Of a stretch of 64,000 bases of DNA, positions 8,488 through 16,778 are shown in pieces. Both the position numbers and the translations under genes were made by a program. This DNA is from Ensifer sp. MPMI2T. GTDB taxonomy: Bacteria > Pseudomonadota > Alphaproteobacteria > Rhizobiales > Rhizobiaceae. The number at the start of each line of letters is the position of its first letter. Position 1 is the first letter of the stretch. The notes under the pieces were generated by a model. It did not search any database, was not told where the DNA came from, and saw nothing but the letters and a program-made list of their open reading frames with translations. Location of the stretch: assembly GCF_004827385.1 (NCBI RefSeq), contig NZ_SRXN01000002.1, positions 1 to 64,000 of the forward strand. The letters are read 5' to 3'.

Positions 8488-9264
8488 TCAGCGTGTCTTC
8501 CCACCCTTGCCTGCCGGCTTTTCCACCCGCCCGTGCCCGGCGAGCAATTCCTTCGTCGTCTCGTAGATTCGCATGAGATGATGGCGAAACGCCGCGACGA
8601 CGGCCTCGCGATCGCGCCGGGCGAGCGCCGCCACGATTTCGCTGTGATCCTTGTAGCTGGCATCTATGGCGCCGGGCCGGGACATGGCGCTGCGCCTGAA
8701 ATTCATCATATAGGTGTAGAGATCGGTGACGAAGTCGGAGAGCAGCGGATTGCCGCAAGCCCGATATATCGCCACATGAAATTCACGGTCGCAGATCAGG
8801 AATCGCATGGCATCATCGCCGCCGAGCCGCTGCGCTTCGAGCAGGCTCTCCAGCTTGCTAAGCGTGTCGTCGTCGATGTTTTCGGCGGCGTCACCCACAA
8901 CCTTTAACTCGATATGCAGCCTCGCGGCATGAACCGCTTCGAGATCATAGCTGTCGATGGCGTTCGGCGAGGCGATCGTGACCGTGACGTCGCTGAGATC
9001 GACATTGGCAACCCGGCTGCGGCTTCCTTGCGAGACTTCGATGATGCCGCGCGCCGCCAGCATCTGAATGGCGCCGCGCACCGTCTCGCGGCTGACATGG
9101 AGCACGTTGGCGAGCTCCCGTTCGCCCGGCAGTTCGTCACCCGGATGCAGCATGTTGGTCGCAACGAGAACCATCAGCTTGTCGGCAATCACATCACGCG
9201 CAGTGCGGCGTTCGAGGCTCCGCCCGATCTTCGGCATTTGCGTGAGTATGGGACTGCCATTCAC
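8488..9264 (-). CDS. FadR/GntR-family transcriptional regulator
   Basis: A 258-residue regulator. The GntR winged helix is at about 14-80 (PGDELPGERELANVLHVSRETVRGAIQMLAARGIIE) and an FCD ligand domain with His/Asp metal-type residues follows (CDREFHVAIYRACGN). The GTG start at 9264 has TTGGAGG nine bases upstream; the frame runs further 5' but without conserved sequence. It heads the minus-strand run containing denD, the SDR and the ABC importer and is the obvious local regulator. A 7-bp inverted repeat enclosing GGT/ACC half-sites (9281-9309) lies just upstream and could be its own operator. Confidence 0.85.
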   Translation of the reverse strand: MNGSPILTQMPKIGRSLERRTARDVIADKLMVLVATNMLHPGDELPGERELANVLHVSRETVRGAIQMLAARGIIEVSQGSRSRVANVDLSDVTVTIASPNAIDSYDLEAVHAARLHIELKVVGDAAENIDDDTLSKLESLLEAQRLGGDDAMRFLICDREFHVAIYRACGNPLLSDFVTDLYTYMMNFRRSAMSRPGAIDASYKDHSEIVAALARRDREAVVAAFRHHLMRIYETTKELLAGHGRVEKPAGKGGKTR

Positions 9265-9280
9265 TGCGCCGCACCTCCAA

Positions 9281-9309
9281 CTGATCCACTGGTTGGTCCA
9301 CCGGATCAG
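9281..9309. promoter_or_regulatory. candidate GntR operator
   Basis: CTGATCC (9281-9287) and GGATCAG (9303-9309) are perfect inverted arms around a core that itself contains GGT and ACC half-sites. It lies 17 bases upstream of the regulator's GTG start. Confidence 0.45.
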
Positions 9310-9487
9310 TAATATAAATAGACGCCGCAAAGGAGGCGGCGGTCAAGGGCAGTTCGTCGCGGCAGCGCATCAAAAATGCACACGGGTCTTGTGCGGTGCA
9401 CACGGATTTGCAGGGTGTGTTCCGGAAGAAACGATGCAGGACCGCCAACCCACCAATGCGCGTAACGCACTGTTTCGCCAGCAAGTT

Positions 9488-10165
9488 TCAGTCGTGATTA
9501 TGCCCTTCATGACCGCCACGGGGCGGCAGGTCGAGCCCGAAGGTTTTCGCAAGGTCATCCACCTGCTCCGGGCTGAGATAGCGCGGATTGAGATTGCGCA
9601 ACAGCAGATAGAGCTTTGCCGTTTCCTCCAGCTCTTCGGTGGCGAACACCGCGGCCTCGAGGCTGTCGCCCGCCACGACCGGACCGTGATTGGCGAGCAA
9701 TACCGAGGAGTACTTGCCCGCAAGTCCGCGGATCGCATCGGCAACCGCAGGGTCTCCGGGTCGATAATAGGGCACGAGCGCCGTCTCACCGGCGCGCATG
9801 AGGTAGTAAGGCGTCATCGGCGGCAGCGCGGCGCGCGGATCGATCTCCGGGAGCATGGTAAGCGCCACGGCATGGGTCGAATGCAGATGGACGATCGCCC
9901 GGGCGCTGCCGCGCGACTCATAGAGGGCGGAGTGAAGCGGAATTTCCTTCGTCGGCTTGTCGCCGGAGATGAGCCGGCCACTCGCATTGAGCCGCGATAT
10001 GCGGGCGGGGTCGAGGAAGCCGAGCGAGGCATTGGTTGGCGTCACCAGCCAGCCGCCGTCGTCGAGCCTGAGCGATATGTTGCCCGACGAGCCCGGTGTC
10101 AGGCCGCGCTCGAACAGTGATCGTCCGTAACGGCAGATTTCCTCGCGCAGACGGTTCTCGGACAT
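9488..10165 (-). CDS. otnC: 3-oxo-tetronate 4-phosphate decarboxylase (OtnC-like)
   Basis: A 225-residue class II aldolase/adducin-family protein. The phosphate-binding GSSGNISLRL is near residue 26, the metal-binding HLHSTH near residue 95, and a third His is in ANHGPVVAG. OtnC decarboxylates 3-oxo-tetronate 4-phosphate to dihydroxyacetone phosphate and CO2, the last step of threonate/erythronate use. The ATG at 10165 is chosen over a TTG two codons upstream because AAAGGA is eight bases from the ATG but only about two from the TTG. It lies 17 bases downstream of the LacI gene and is probably co-transcribed with it, opposite the ltnD-otnI-otnK side. Confidence 0.85.
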   Translation of the reverse strand: MSENRLREEICRYGRSLFERGLTPGSSGNISLRLDDGGWLVTPTNASLGFLDPARISRLNASGRLISGDKPTKEIPLHSALYESRGSARAIVHLHSTHAVALTMLPEIDPRAALPPMTPYYLMRAGETALVPYYRPGDPAVADAIRGLAGKYSSVLLANHGPVVAGDSLEAAVFATEELEETAKLYLLLRNLNPRYLSPEQVDDLAKTFGLDLPPRGGHEGHNHD

Positions 10166-10182
10166 AGGCAAATCCTTTCAAG

Positions 10183-11187
10183 TCAGGCGGTCGCGCCCTC
10201 AACCAATTCGAATCCGAGATCAACGACCTGCGGCGGGGCGTTCGTGACCACCAGCTCCGCCGCTATCCGTCCAGTCGCGACGCGAGGCGTGCGGATGGTC
10301 GAGAGCGGCTGCGGCGTCACCCGGCCGATATCGAGGCCGTTGTAACCGAAGATCGCCAGTTGTGAGGGAACCGAGATTCCGTGCGCCAGACAATGAAAAT
10401 AGCCGCCGAGCGCCATGTCGTCGTTCGAAAAATAGACCGCGTCGAGGTCGCGACTCCTCGCCAGCAGCCGCTCCAGTCCCAGCCGCCCGCTTTCCACCGA
10501 CGATCCGCCAGCGTGGATTTCCCGATCAGTGAGCGGGGCACCGGCGGCGCCAAGCGCTTCAGAAAGCCCGGCAAAGCGCTTGCCGGCGCGCGTGTCGCGA
10601 TCAAGGTCGTGCCCGACATACCCGATCCGACGATAGCCGCGCTTCAACAGGAATTCGGCGCTTGCACGCCCGGCAGCGCGATTGGAATAGCCGACGGCGA
10701 GATCCAGCGCCGTGCCATCAAGATCGAGCAGTTCAACGACCCGGCAGCCGCTCGCACGCAACATCTTCAGCGTGCGTTCGCTGTGTTCGAAGCCGGCAAG
10801 CATCACCGCCGTTGGCCGCCAGGCGAGCATTGCGGCGACGAGCGCCTCCTCGCGCTCGGGATCGTAGTCGGTAACGGAGAAGACAGCCTGATGCTGATTT
10901 TCTTCCAGCACAGTGCTCGCCCCACGCAACACATCCGGAAAGACGATGTTGGAGAGCGACGGGATCACGAAGGCGACCAGCCGCGACCCGGCGGAGGCGA
11001 GCGTGCCGGCGATACGGTTCGGCACATAACCGAGCCGTTCGACCGCTTCCATCACACGGTCCCGCGTCTTGTTGGAAAACGAGCCATGATCGCGCAGGAC
11101 GCGCGACACAGTGCTCTCGCCGACGCCAGCGGCTTCCGCGACCTCGGCAAGCGTCACCGCCGGATGGTGCCTGAAATCCAAAGTCAC
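10183..11187 (-). CDS. LacI-family repressor of the tetronate locus
   Basis: A 334-residue LacI/GalR regulator. The helix-turn-helix VTLAEVAEAAGVGESTVSRVLRDH lies at about residues 10-33 and a full periplasmic-binding-protein-like ligand domain follows. The start is GTG at 11187, preceded by AGGAGGCGGAAT; the frame continues upstream into the operator region without conservation. It is divergent from the MFS-ltnD-otnI-otnK genes. Three near-identical 14-bp palindromes in the gap (11281-11350) are the natural binding sites, so it probably controls both directions in response to a pathway sugar acid. Confidence 0.88.
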   Translation of the reverse strand: MTLDFRHHPAVTLAEVAEAAGVGESTVSRVLRDHGSFSNKTRDRVMEAVERLGYVPNRIAGTLASAGSRLVAFVIPSLSNIVFPDVLRGASTVLEENQHQAVFSVTDYDPEREEALVAAMLAWRPTAVMLAGFEHSERTLKMLRASGCRVVELLDLDGTALDLAVGYSNRAAGRASAEFLLKRGYRRIGYVGHDLDRDTRAGKRFAGLSEALGAAGAPLTDREIHAGGSSVESGRLGLERLLARSRDLDAVYFSNDDMALGGYFHCLAHGISVPSQLAIFGYNGLDIGRVTPQPLSTIRTPRVATGRIAAELVVTNAPPQVVDLGFELVEGATA

Positions 11188-11280
11188 ATTCCGCCTCCTA
11201 ACAGCCTGCCATCCATCTTGAGCCCCTGGTGCCGTTCGGCGCCAGAGATCTATCGTCGATTCAATAGATACCCCAATTTT

Positions 11281-11294
11281 TGGCAGCGCTACCA
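11281..11294. promoter_or_regulatory. LacI operator 1
   Basis: TGGCAGCGCTACCA, a 14-bp palindrome with one mismatch. First of three sites between the divergent LacI and MFS genes. Confidence 0.75.
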
Positions 11295-11301
11295 TTTTTT
11301 G

Positions 11302-11319
11302 TTTGGCAGCGCTGCCAAA
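11302..11319. promoter_or_regulatory. LacI operator 2
   Basis: TTTGGCAGCGCTGCCAAA, a perfect 18-bp palindrome with a central CG as in LacI-family operators. Its centre is 23 bp from that of operator 1. Confidence 0.82.
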
Positions 11320-11336
11320 ATCGAGTAGATGGAGAA

Positions 11337-11350
11337 TGGCAGCGCTGCCA
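11337..11350. promoter_or_regulatory. LacI operator 3
   Basis: TGGCAGCGCTGCCA, a perfect 14-bp palindrome centred 33 bp from operator 2 and 65 bases before the MFS start codon. Confidence 0.8.
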
Positions 11351-11414
11351 ACTCGTGCCGCGCCGGGCCGGGACGGAGCAAAGGGTCCCGGGAACCTTAG
11401 AGGAGGAGGAAATC

Positions 11415-12731
11415 ATGACGCTGCAAACGCAGGCGCCGGCCGCTCGCGCGCACCTCGAACGGACGGTCGAGGCTCGCGCCTATACCAAGGTTTTCTGGAG
11501 AATCGTTCCATTCTTGATGCTCTGCTACGTGGTCGCGTATCTCGACCGCGTCAATGTCGGCTTTGCCAAGTTGCAGATGTCGAGTGAGCTTGGCCTGTCG
11601 GAAGCGGCGTATGGCATCGGCGCCGGCATTTTCTTCATCGGCTATTTTCTGTTCGAAGTGCCGAGCAACGTCATCCTGAACAAGGTCGGGGCCCGCGTAT
11701 GGATCGCCCGCATCATGATCACGTGGGGCGTCATCTCCGCCGCTTTCATGTTCACAACGTCGGAAAGCGTGTTCTACGTCCTGCGTTTCCTGCTGGGTGT
11801 CGCCGAGGCCGGGTTTTTCCCCGGAATCATCCTTTATCTGACGACCTGGTACCCGGCGCATCGCCGCGCCAAGATCATCACCACTTTCATGTCGGCAATC
11901 CCGATCTCGTCCATCTTCGGCAATCCGCTTTCCGGCCTGCTGATGGATAGTTTCCATGGAACCCACGGCCTTTCCGGCTGGCAATGGATGTTCCTGATCG
12001 AGGCAGTGCCCGCGATCCTTTTCGGCATCGCCACCTTCTTCTATCTTGACGACACGATCGGCCACGCGAACTGGCTGACGAAGGAGGAAAAGAACGTGCT
12101 GGCGGCCAATATCGACGCCGAGAACCGGGCGAAATCGTCGAGCCCGCACAGCATCGCCGGAGCACTGACCGACCGCCGCGTCTGGCTCATGTGCCTGATC
12201 TATTTCTGTTTCGTCCTCGGACAATACGGCCTGAATTTCTGGATGCCGACGCTCGTGAAGGCGACTGGGGTGACCGGAAACTTCAATATCGGTCTTATTT
12301 CCGCAATCCCCTATATTTGCACCTTCGTCGCCATGCTCGCGCTCGGACGTTCCTCGGACCGTTTCCGCGAACGGCGCTGGCATCTCATCGTCCCGGCCGC
12401 CATCGCCGCCGGCGGTTTCGTCGCGGCAACCATGGCGACAAGCACCACCGTCGCGATCGTCTGCCTCTCGCTTGCTGCCGCCGGCGCCATAAGCTGCGCA
12501 CCGCTCTTCTGGTCGCTGCCGACCGCCTTTCTCGCAGGGACCGGGGCTGCGGCCGGGATCGCCTGGATCAACTCCGTCGGCAACCTCGCAGGCTTCCTGG
12601 GGCCGTTCCTGGTCGGTTATCTGAAGGACTTCACCGGCAGCAACAGCGCGGGCATGTATTTCCTTGCTGCGGCTCTTATCGTCGGCGCGCTTGCCGTGCT
12701 GACGGTTCCAGCCAAGACCGTCAATCGCTAG
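11415..12731 (+). CDS. MFS transporter, anion:cation symporter (phthalate permease-like) type
   Basis: A 438-residue major facilitator with about twelve hydrophobic segments. The family signature YLDRVNVGFAK follows helix 1 and WYPAHRRAK lies in the first half. This subfamily imports organic acids and sugar acids by proton symport. The ATG at 11415 follows GAGGAGGAAATC. It is the first plus-strand gene after the LacI operators and precedes ltnD, otnI and otnK, so it most likely imports threonate, erythronate or a related acid. A GC-rich hairpin (12742-12768) separates it from ltnD. Confidence 0.87.
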   Translation: MTLQTQAPAARAHLERTVEARAYTKVFWRIVPFLMLCYVVAYLDRVNVGFAKLQMSSELGLSEAAYGIGAGIFFIGYFLFEVPSNVILNKVGARVWIARIMITWGVISAAFMFTTSESVFYVLRFLLGVAEAGFFPGIILYLTTWYPAHRRAKIITTFMSAIPISSIFGNPLSGLLMDSFHGTHGLSGWQWMFLIEAVPAILFGIATFFYLDDTIGHANWLTKEEKNVLAANIDAENRAKSSSPHSIAGALTDRRVWLMCLIYFCFVLGQYGLNFWMPTLVKATGVTGNFNIGLISAIPYICTFVAMLALGRSSDRFRERRWHLIVPAAIAAGGFVAATMATSTTVAIVCLSLAAAGAISCAPLFWSLPTAFLAGTGAAAGIAWINSVGNLAGFLGPFLVGYLKDFTGSNSAGMYFLAAALIVGALAVLTVPAKTVNR

Positions 12732-12741
12732 AACCGATGAA

Positions 12742-12768
12742 GACCCCTCCGGCCTTTCCGGAGGGGTC
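12742..12768. terminator. intercistronic hairpin
   Basis: GACCCCTCCGG (12742-12752) pairs perfectly with CCGGAGGGGTC (12758-12768). It lies between the MFS gene and ltnD and has no T run, so it probably adjusts relative expression rather than stopping transcription. Confidence 0.5.
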
Positions 12769-12799
12769 AACCCGACATCCGAGACTGGAGAATATCGTC

Positions 12800-13732
12800 A
12801 TGACATTGCATGTTGAAAATCCCGGCCGTAGTGCCGTGGCCGCGGTGATCGGCCTCGGCTCGATGGGGTTCGGCATGGCGCAGTCGCTGAAGCGTGCGGG
12901 CCTCGCCGTCGTTGGATACGACGTCGCTCCGGCCGCCGTCGCGCGTTTCGTCGCGGAAGGCGGTAGCGGGGCGGGCACGCTCGCAGAGGCCGTTCGCGAT
13001 GCCGACATCGTTGCGTCGGTCGTTGTAAACGCCGCTCAGACGGAAGCCGTGCTCTTCGGGCCCGACGGCATCGCCGAGGCGATGAAGCCCGGTGCCGTCT
13101 TCATTTCGTCCGCAACGATGGACCCGGCGATCGCGCGTGATCTCGCGCAACGGGTCGAGGCGTTCGGCTTCCACTATCTCGACGCGCCGATCTCCGGCGG
13201 CGCCGCCAAGGCGGCAAAAGGCGAACTGACGATCATGGCGTCCGGCTCGGCGCGAGCCTTCGCCGCGGCCCGCCCTGCCCTCGATGCCATGGCCGCCAAG
13301 ATCTACGAACTCGGCGACGCCGCCGGTACCGGCGCGGCCTTCAAGATGATCAACCAGCTCCTTGCCGGCGTGCACATCGCCGCCGCCTGCGAAGCGATCA
13401 GCTTCGCGGCCAAGCAGGGGCTCGATCTGGAGAAGGTCTACGAGGTGATCACCGCTTCGGCGGGCAATTCCTGGATGTTCGAAAACCGCATCCCGCATGT
13501 GCTCGCGGGCGACTACACACCGCTCAGCGCCATCGAGATTTTCGTGAAAGACCTCGGCATCGTTCAGGATATGGCTCGCGCGGAGCGCTATCCGGTGCCG
13601 CTCGTGGCGGCTGCCTTGCAGATGTATCTCGCGGCTTCCGGCGCAGGCATGGGTCGCGACGACGACTCTTCCCTCGCGCGGCTCTATGCTCAACTTTCGG
13701 GCGCACAGTTGCCCACCCGGAACAAGGCGTAA
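12800..13732 (+). CDS. ltnD: L-threonate dehydrogenase (LtnD-like)
   Basis: A 310-residue beta-hydroxyacid dehydrogenase. The Rossmann motif GLGSMGFGMAQSL starts near residue 18, the substrate motif is DAPISGGAAKAAKGE, and the catalytic Lys is in GAAFKMINQLLAG. LtnD oxidises L-threonate at C2 with NAD. Placement between a sugar-acid MFS gene and otnI-otnK distinguishes it from tartronate semialdehyde or 3-hydroxyisobutyrate reductases of the same fold. GGAG lies nine bases before the ATG. The frame is open further upstream inside the MFS gene, but that part is a shadow. Confidence 0.83.
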   Translation: MTLHVENPGRSAVAAVIGLGSMGFGMAQSLKRAGLAVVGYDVAPAAVARFVAEGGSGAGTLAEAVRDADIVASVVVNAAQTEAVLFGPDGIAEAMKPGAVFISSATMDPAIARDLAQRVEAFGFHYLDAPISGGAAKAAKGELTIMASGSARAFAAARPALDAMAAKIYELGDAAGTGAAFKMINQLLAGVHIAAACEAISFAAKQGLDLEKVYEVITASAGNSWMFENRIPHVLAGDYTPLSAIEIFVKDLGIVQDMARAERYPVPLVAAALQMYLAASGAGMGRDDDSSLARLYAQLSGAQLPTRNKA

Positions 13733-13744
13733 AGGACGACCCAC

Positions 13745-14521
13745 ATGCCCGTTTTTGCCGCCAATCTGACGATGATGTTCAACGAGTGGACCTTCCTCGA
13801 CCGCTTCGACGCGGCAGCCGAGGCCGGTTTTGCGGCCGTCGAATATCTCTTTCCCTATGAGGCGCCGCCGGAGGCGATCGCCGAACGACTTGCCCGCAAC
13901 AACCTGCAACAGGCGCTGTTCAACCTGCCGCCGGGCGACTGGGCGGCGGGCGAGCGCGGAATTGCGGCCCTGCCGAGCCGTTTCGATGCGCTCAAAGCGG
14001 ATATCGACCGGGGCTTGGACTATGCCGCGGCGACAGGCGTCAAGCGGCTGCATCTGATGGCAGGCCTCGCCGATCCGTCCGACAGCGAGACCGCGACCCG
14101 CTATCGGCGTGCGGTGGCCTACGCTGCCGAGCGGCTGGCTGAGAAGGGCATCGATCTCCTGATCGAGCCGATCAACGGCCGTAACATGCCGGGCTATTTC
14201 CTCAATGATTTCGGCGCCGCCGAGCGGCTGATCGCGGAGCTTGGACTTGCCAATCTGAAGCTTCAGTTCGACATCTACCATCGCCAGATTATGCACGGCG
14301 ATGTCACGATGGCGCTCCGGCGCCTCATGCCGATCACCGGCCATATCCAGATCGCGAGCGTCCCTTCGCGCCATGAGCCTGACGGCGAAGAGCTGAATTA
14401 TCCCTACCTGTTCGCCGAGATCGACCGGATCGGCTACGGCGGTTTCGTCGGCTGCGAATATGCCCCGCGCGGCCGCACCCTCGACGGTCTCGACTGGTTC
14501 AAGCCGTATGCAAGGAGCTGA
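13745..14521 (+). CDS. otnI: 2-oxo-tetronate isomerase (OtnI-like)
   Basis: A 258-residue TIM-barrel protein of the hydroxypyruvate isomerase (Hyi) group. Probable metal and substrate ligands appear as the Glu in LLIEPINGRNMPGYF, the Asp/His in QFDIYHRQIMHGD, the Gln in GHIQIASVPSRHEP and the Glu in GCEYAPRG. OtnI converts 2-oxo-tetronate to 3-oxo-tetronate before phosphorylation. It starts 12 bases after ltnD and ends 3 bases before otnK, so the three are one transcript. Without this context it could be read as a hydroxypyruvate isomerase. Confidence 0.83.
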   Translation: MPVFAANLTMMFNEWTFLDRFDAAAEAGFAAVEYLFPYEAPPEAIAERLARNNLQQALFNLPPGDWAAGERGIAALPSRFDALKADIDRGLDYAAATGVKRLHLMAGLADPSDSETATRYRRAVAYAAERLAEKGIDLLIEPINGRNMPGYFLNDFGAAERLIAELGLANLKLQFDIYHRQIMHGDVTMALRRLMPITGHIQIASVPSRHEPDGEELNYPYLFAEIDRIGYGGFVGCEYAPRGRTLDGLDWFKPYARS

Positions 14522-14524
14522 ACG

Positions 14525-15808
14525 ATGAGCATCCTTCTGGGATCGATCGCCGACGATTACACCGGCGCCTCGGACCTCGCCAACACTCTGACGAAGAACG
14601 GACTGAGCACAGTGCAAACGGTCGGCATTCCCGATGCGTCGCTGCCGTTGCCGGATGTCGACGCGGTGGTCGTTTCGCTGAAGATCCGCTCGGTCGCCGC
14701 GCAGGAGGCGGTGGCCGCCGCGGGCATAGCCGAACGCTGGCTGCGCGATCGCGGCGCGGCCCATGTGCTTTACAAAATCTGCTCGACTTTCGATTCGACC
14801 GACCAAGGCAATATCGGCCCGGTGACGGAGGCACTCGCGGAAGCCGCGGGCGGCAGTACGGTGCTCGTCACCCCCGCCTTTCCGGAAACCGGGCGCACCG
14901 TCTATCTCGGCCACCTTTTCGTCAACGACCAGCCGCTTAACGAAAGCCCGCTCAAGGATCATCCGCTCAATCCCATGCACGACGCCAATCTCGTCCGGGT
15001 GATGGCCGGCCAGTCGCGTGGCGCGATCGGACTTGTCGATCTGGCGACGGTAGCTGCCGGACCGGCCGCGGTGCGGGCGAGAATCGAGACGCTCCGCGCA
15101 GAAGGCGCCACTGCGGCGATTGCGGACGCGATCTTCGAACGTGACCTTGAAATCCTCGGCGAGGCTGCGCTCGATACACCTGTGTCGAGCGGGGCATCCG
15201 GGCTCGGTCTCGGGCTCGCCCGCGCACTGGTTCGTTCCGGTCGTGTGCCGTCGAGGGTCAGCGCTACGGCCGATGTCATCCGCCCCGTCGGCGGGTATGC
15301 AGCCGTCGTCGCCGGCAGTTGTTCCAGCGCCACTCTTCGCCAGCTTGCCATCGCCGAACAGGCAATGCCGGTCCTGAAGCTCAACCCCGAACGATTGCTC
15401 ACCGCCGCGCCGGACGAAATCTCAGCCGCACTTTCCTGGGCGGGGGAGCGAATGAAGGCGGGTCCGATCATCATTGCCGCCAGCACCACGCCGGAGGCCG
15501 TTTCCGACCTTCAATCACGCTACGGACGCGAAATATCGGGGCGCGCGATCGAAGCCGCGACTGCAACGATCGCCGCCGAACTGGTGGCGCGCGGCGTCAA
15601 GCGCCTCATCGTCGCCGGCGGCGAGACTTCCGGCGCGACGGTCGACCGGCTGGGAATTCCGGCGTTCCTGATCGGCCCTGAGATCGCACCCGGCGTGCCT
15701 GTGCTCCGGACGATCGGCAATTCACAGGGCGAGATGCTTATGGCGCTCAAATCCGGCAATTTCGGAGGCGACGACTTCTTCGCCGCGGCGCTGGCGATGA
15801 TGCGATAA
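14525..15808 (+). CDS. otnK: 3-oxo-tetronate kinase (OtnK, DUF1537)
   Basis: A 427-residue four-carbon acid-sugar kinase. The N-terminal substrate domain begins IADDYTGASDLANTL, with the conserved YKICSTFDST and TPAFPETGRTVY segments. The C-terminal nucleotide domain carries VVAGSCSSATLRQ and VAGGETSGATV. It phosphorylates 3-oxo-tetronate at O4, making the OtnC substrate. Full family length, with its ATG three bases after the otnI stop. Its end abuts the truncated permease remnant on the opposite strand, so the 3' boundary of the locus looks rearranged. Confidence 0.9.
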   Translation: MSILLGSIADDYTGASDLANTLTKNGLSTVQTVGIPDASLPLPDVDAVVVSLKIRSVAAQEAVAAAGIAERWLRDRGAAHVLYKICSTFDSTDQGNIGPVTEALAEAAGGSTVLVTPAFPETGRTVYLGHLFVNDQPLNESPLKDHPLNPMHDANLVRVMAGQSRGAIGLVDLATVAAGPAAVRARIETLRAEGATAAIADAIFERDLEILGEAALDTPVSSGASGLGLGLARALVRSGRVPSRVSATADVIRPVGGYAAVVAGSCSSATLRQLAIAEQAMPVLKLNPERLLTAAPDEISAALSWAGERMKAGPIIIAASTTPEAVSDLQSRYGREISGRAIEAATATIAAELVARGVKRLIVAGGETSGATVDRLGIPAFLIGPEIAPGVPVLRTIGNSQGEMLMALKSGNFGGDDFFAAALAMMR

Positions 15809-15831
15809 AAGGGGACGGCGGGCGCCCCTCG

Positions 15832-16778
15832 TCCACTCCCGCCGCGATGCCGGCGAGCAGCCCTGAGATCGCGTAGGTGACGATCTTTACCCGCCCGGCA
15901 TTGATGCCGGAGAGCCGCGCCGCCTCCTCGTTTCCCCCGATCGCATAGACGTAGCGGCCGAAGGGCGTAAAGCGCAGAACGACGCTATAAAGGATGATCG
16001 CGGCGATGAAGAAGATGCCCGGCATCGGTACGATGCCGAAGACGAGCTGGCGAAGCACGTCGAAGTCAGCGGTGGCGTTGCTGCCGGTATAAACCGGCAG
16101 GACCGCATTGTTCTGGCCGGCTGTCAGCCGGGCGATGCCCAGTGCCGTCACCATCATCGCCAAGGTGACGATGAACGGCTGCAGCCTGCCGACAACGATG
16201 ATCACGCCATTGATCGCCCCGAAGAGCAAGCCTACGGCGGGCGCGACCAGGAGGACCCCGAGCACGCCGAACTTCGTCTGCACCTGCGGCAGCAGGAAGC
16301 TCAAGACGAGGGCGCACAGGATGACGCCGCCGATCGCAGGCAGGAGTGTGCCGCGCATCGGATCGAGCTGGATGTCCCTGATATTGGCGACGCCGCCCCG
16401 CGTCTTTTCGATGTTGACGAAAATGAAGCGAACGACGACCGCGCCGATAAGCAGCGAGGCCAATCCGACGGCGGGAATCCCGAGGAAAACGGCAGGCGTT
16501 TCGCCGGGCACCGTCAGCAGCATGGCGCAAACGACGCTGCAGATCGCCATCAGCGAACCGACGGAGAGATCGATCCCGCCGGTGAGAATGACGGCCGTCA
16601 TGCCGGTGGCAACAAGACCCGTCGTCGAAACCTGCCGCAGCACGTCGAGAAGGTTGCCGGAAGAAAGAAAGATATTTCTCCCCGACGAGGTCACCGGCGA
16701 GGAAAGAACGCCGATCAGAAAGATGGCGATCAGCCCCCAATAGAGTTTCGTCTGGGATAAAAGTCTCAAGAATGTCAT
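15832..16778 (-). pseudogene. truncated RbsC-type sugar ABC permease
   Basis: The translation starts normally ([23 protein letters not shown]) and carries ribose-permease motifs GGIDLSVGSLMA, GRLQPFIVTLAMM and SGINAGRVKIVTYAISGLLAGIAA. Family resemblance then stops near 15832. The frame continues as unrelated arginine- and proline-rich sequence antisense to the end of otnK, stopping at 15747. About 60-70 C-terminal residues, including the last helices, are missing. The partner ATPase gene downstream in reading order is also broken, so this is a decayed CUT2 transporter. The normal length for the family is about 320-350 residues. Confidence 0.82.

Noticed and set aside
11397-12770. A 457-codon minus-strand frame
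   Set aside because: Antisense shadow of the MFS transporter; very rich in Asp, Glu, Arg and His with no hydrophobic core.
12767-14980. A 737-codon open frame on the minus strand
   Set aside because: It lies antisense to ltnD, otnI and the start of otnK, which have clear motifs and ribosome sites. Long antisense frames are expected in GC-rich DNA with strong third-position bias, and its translation shows no family pattern.
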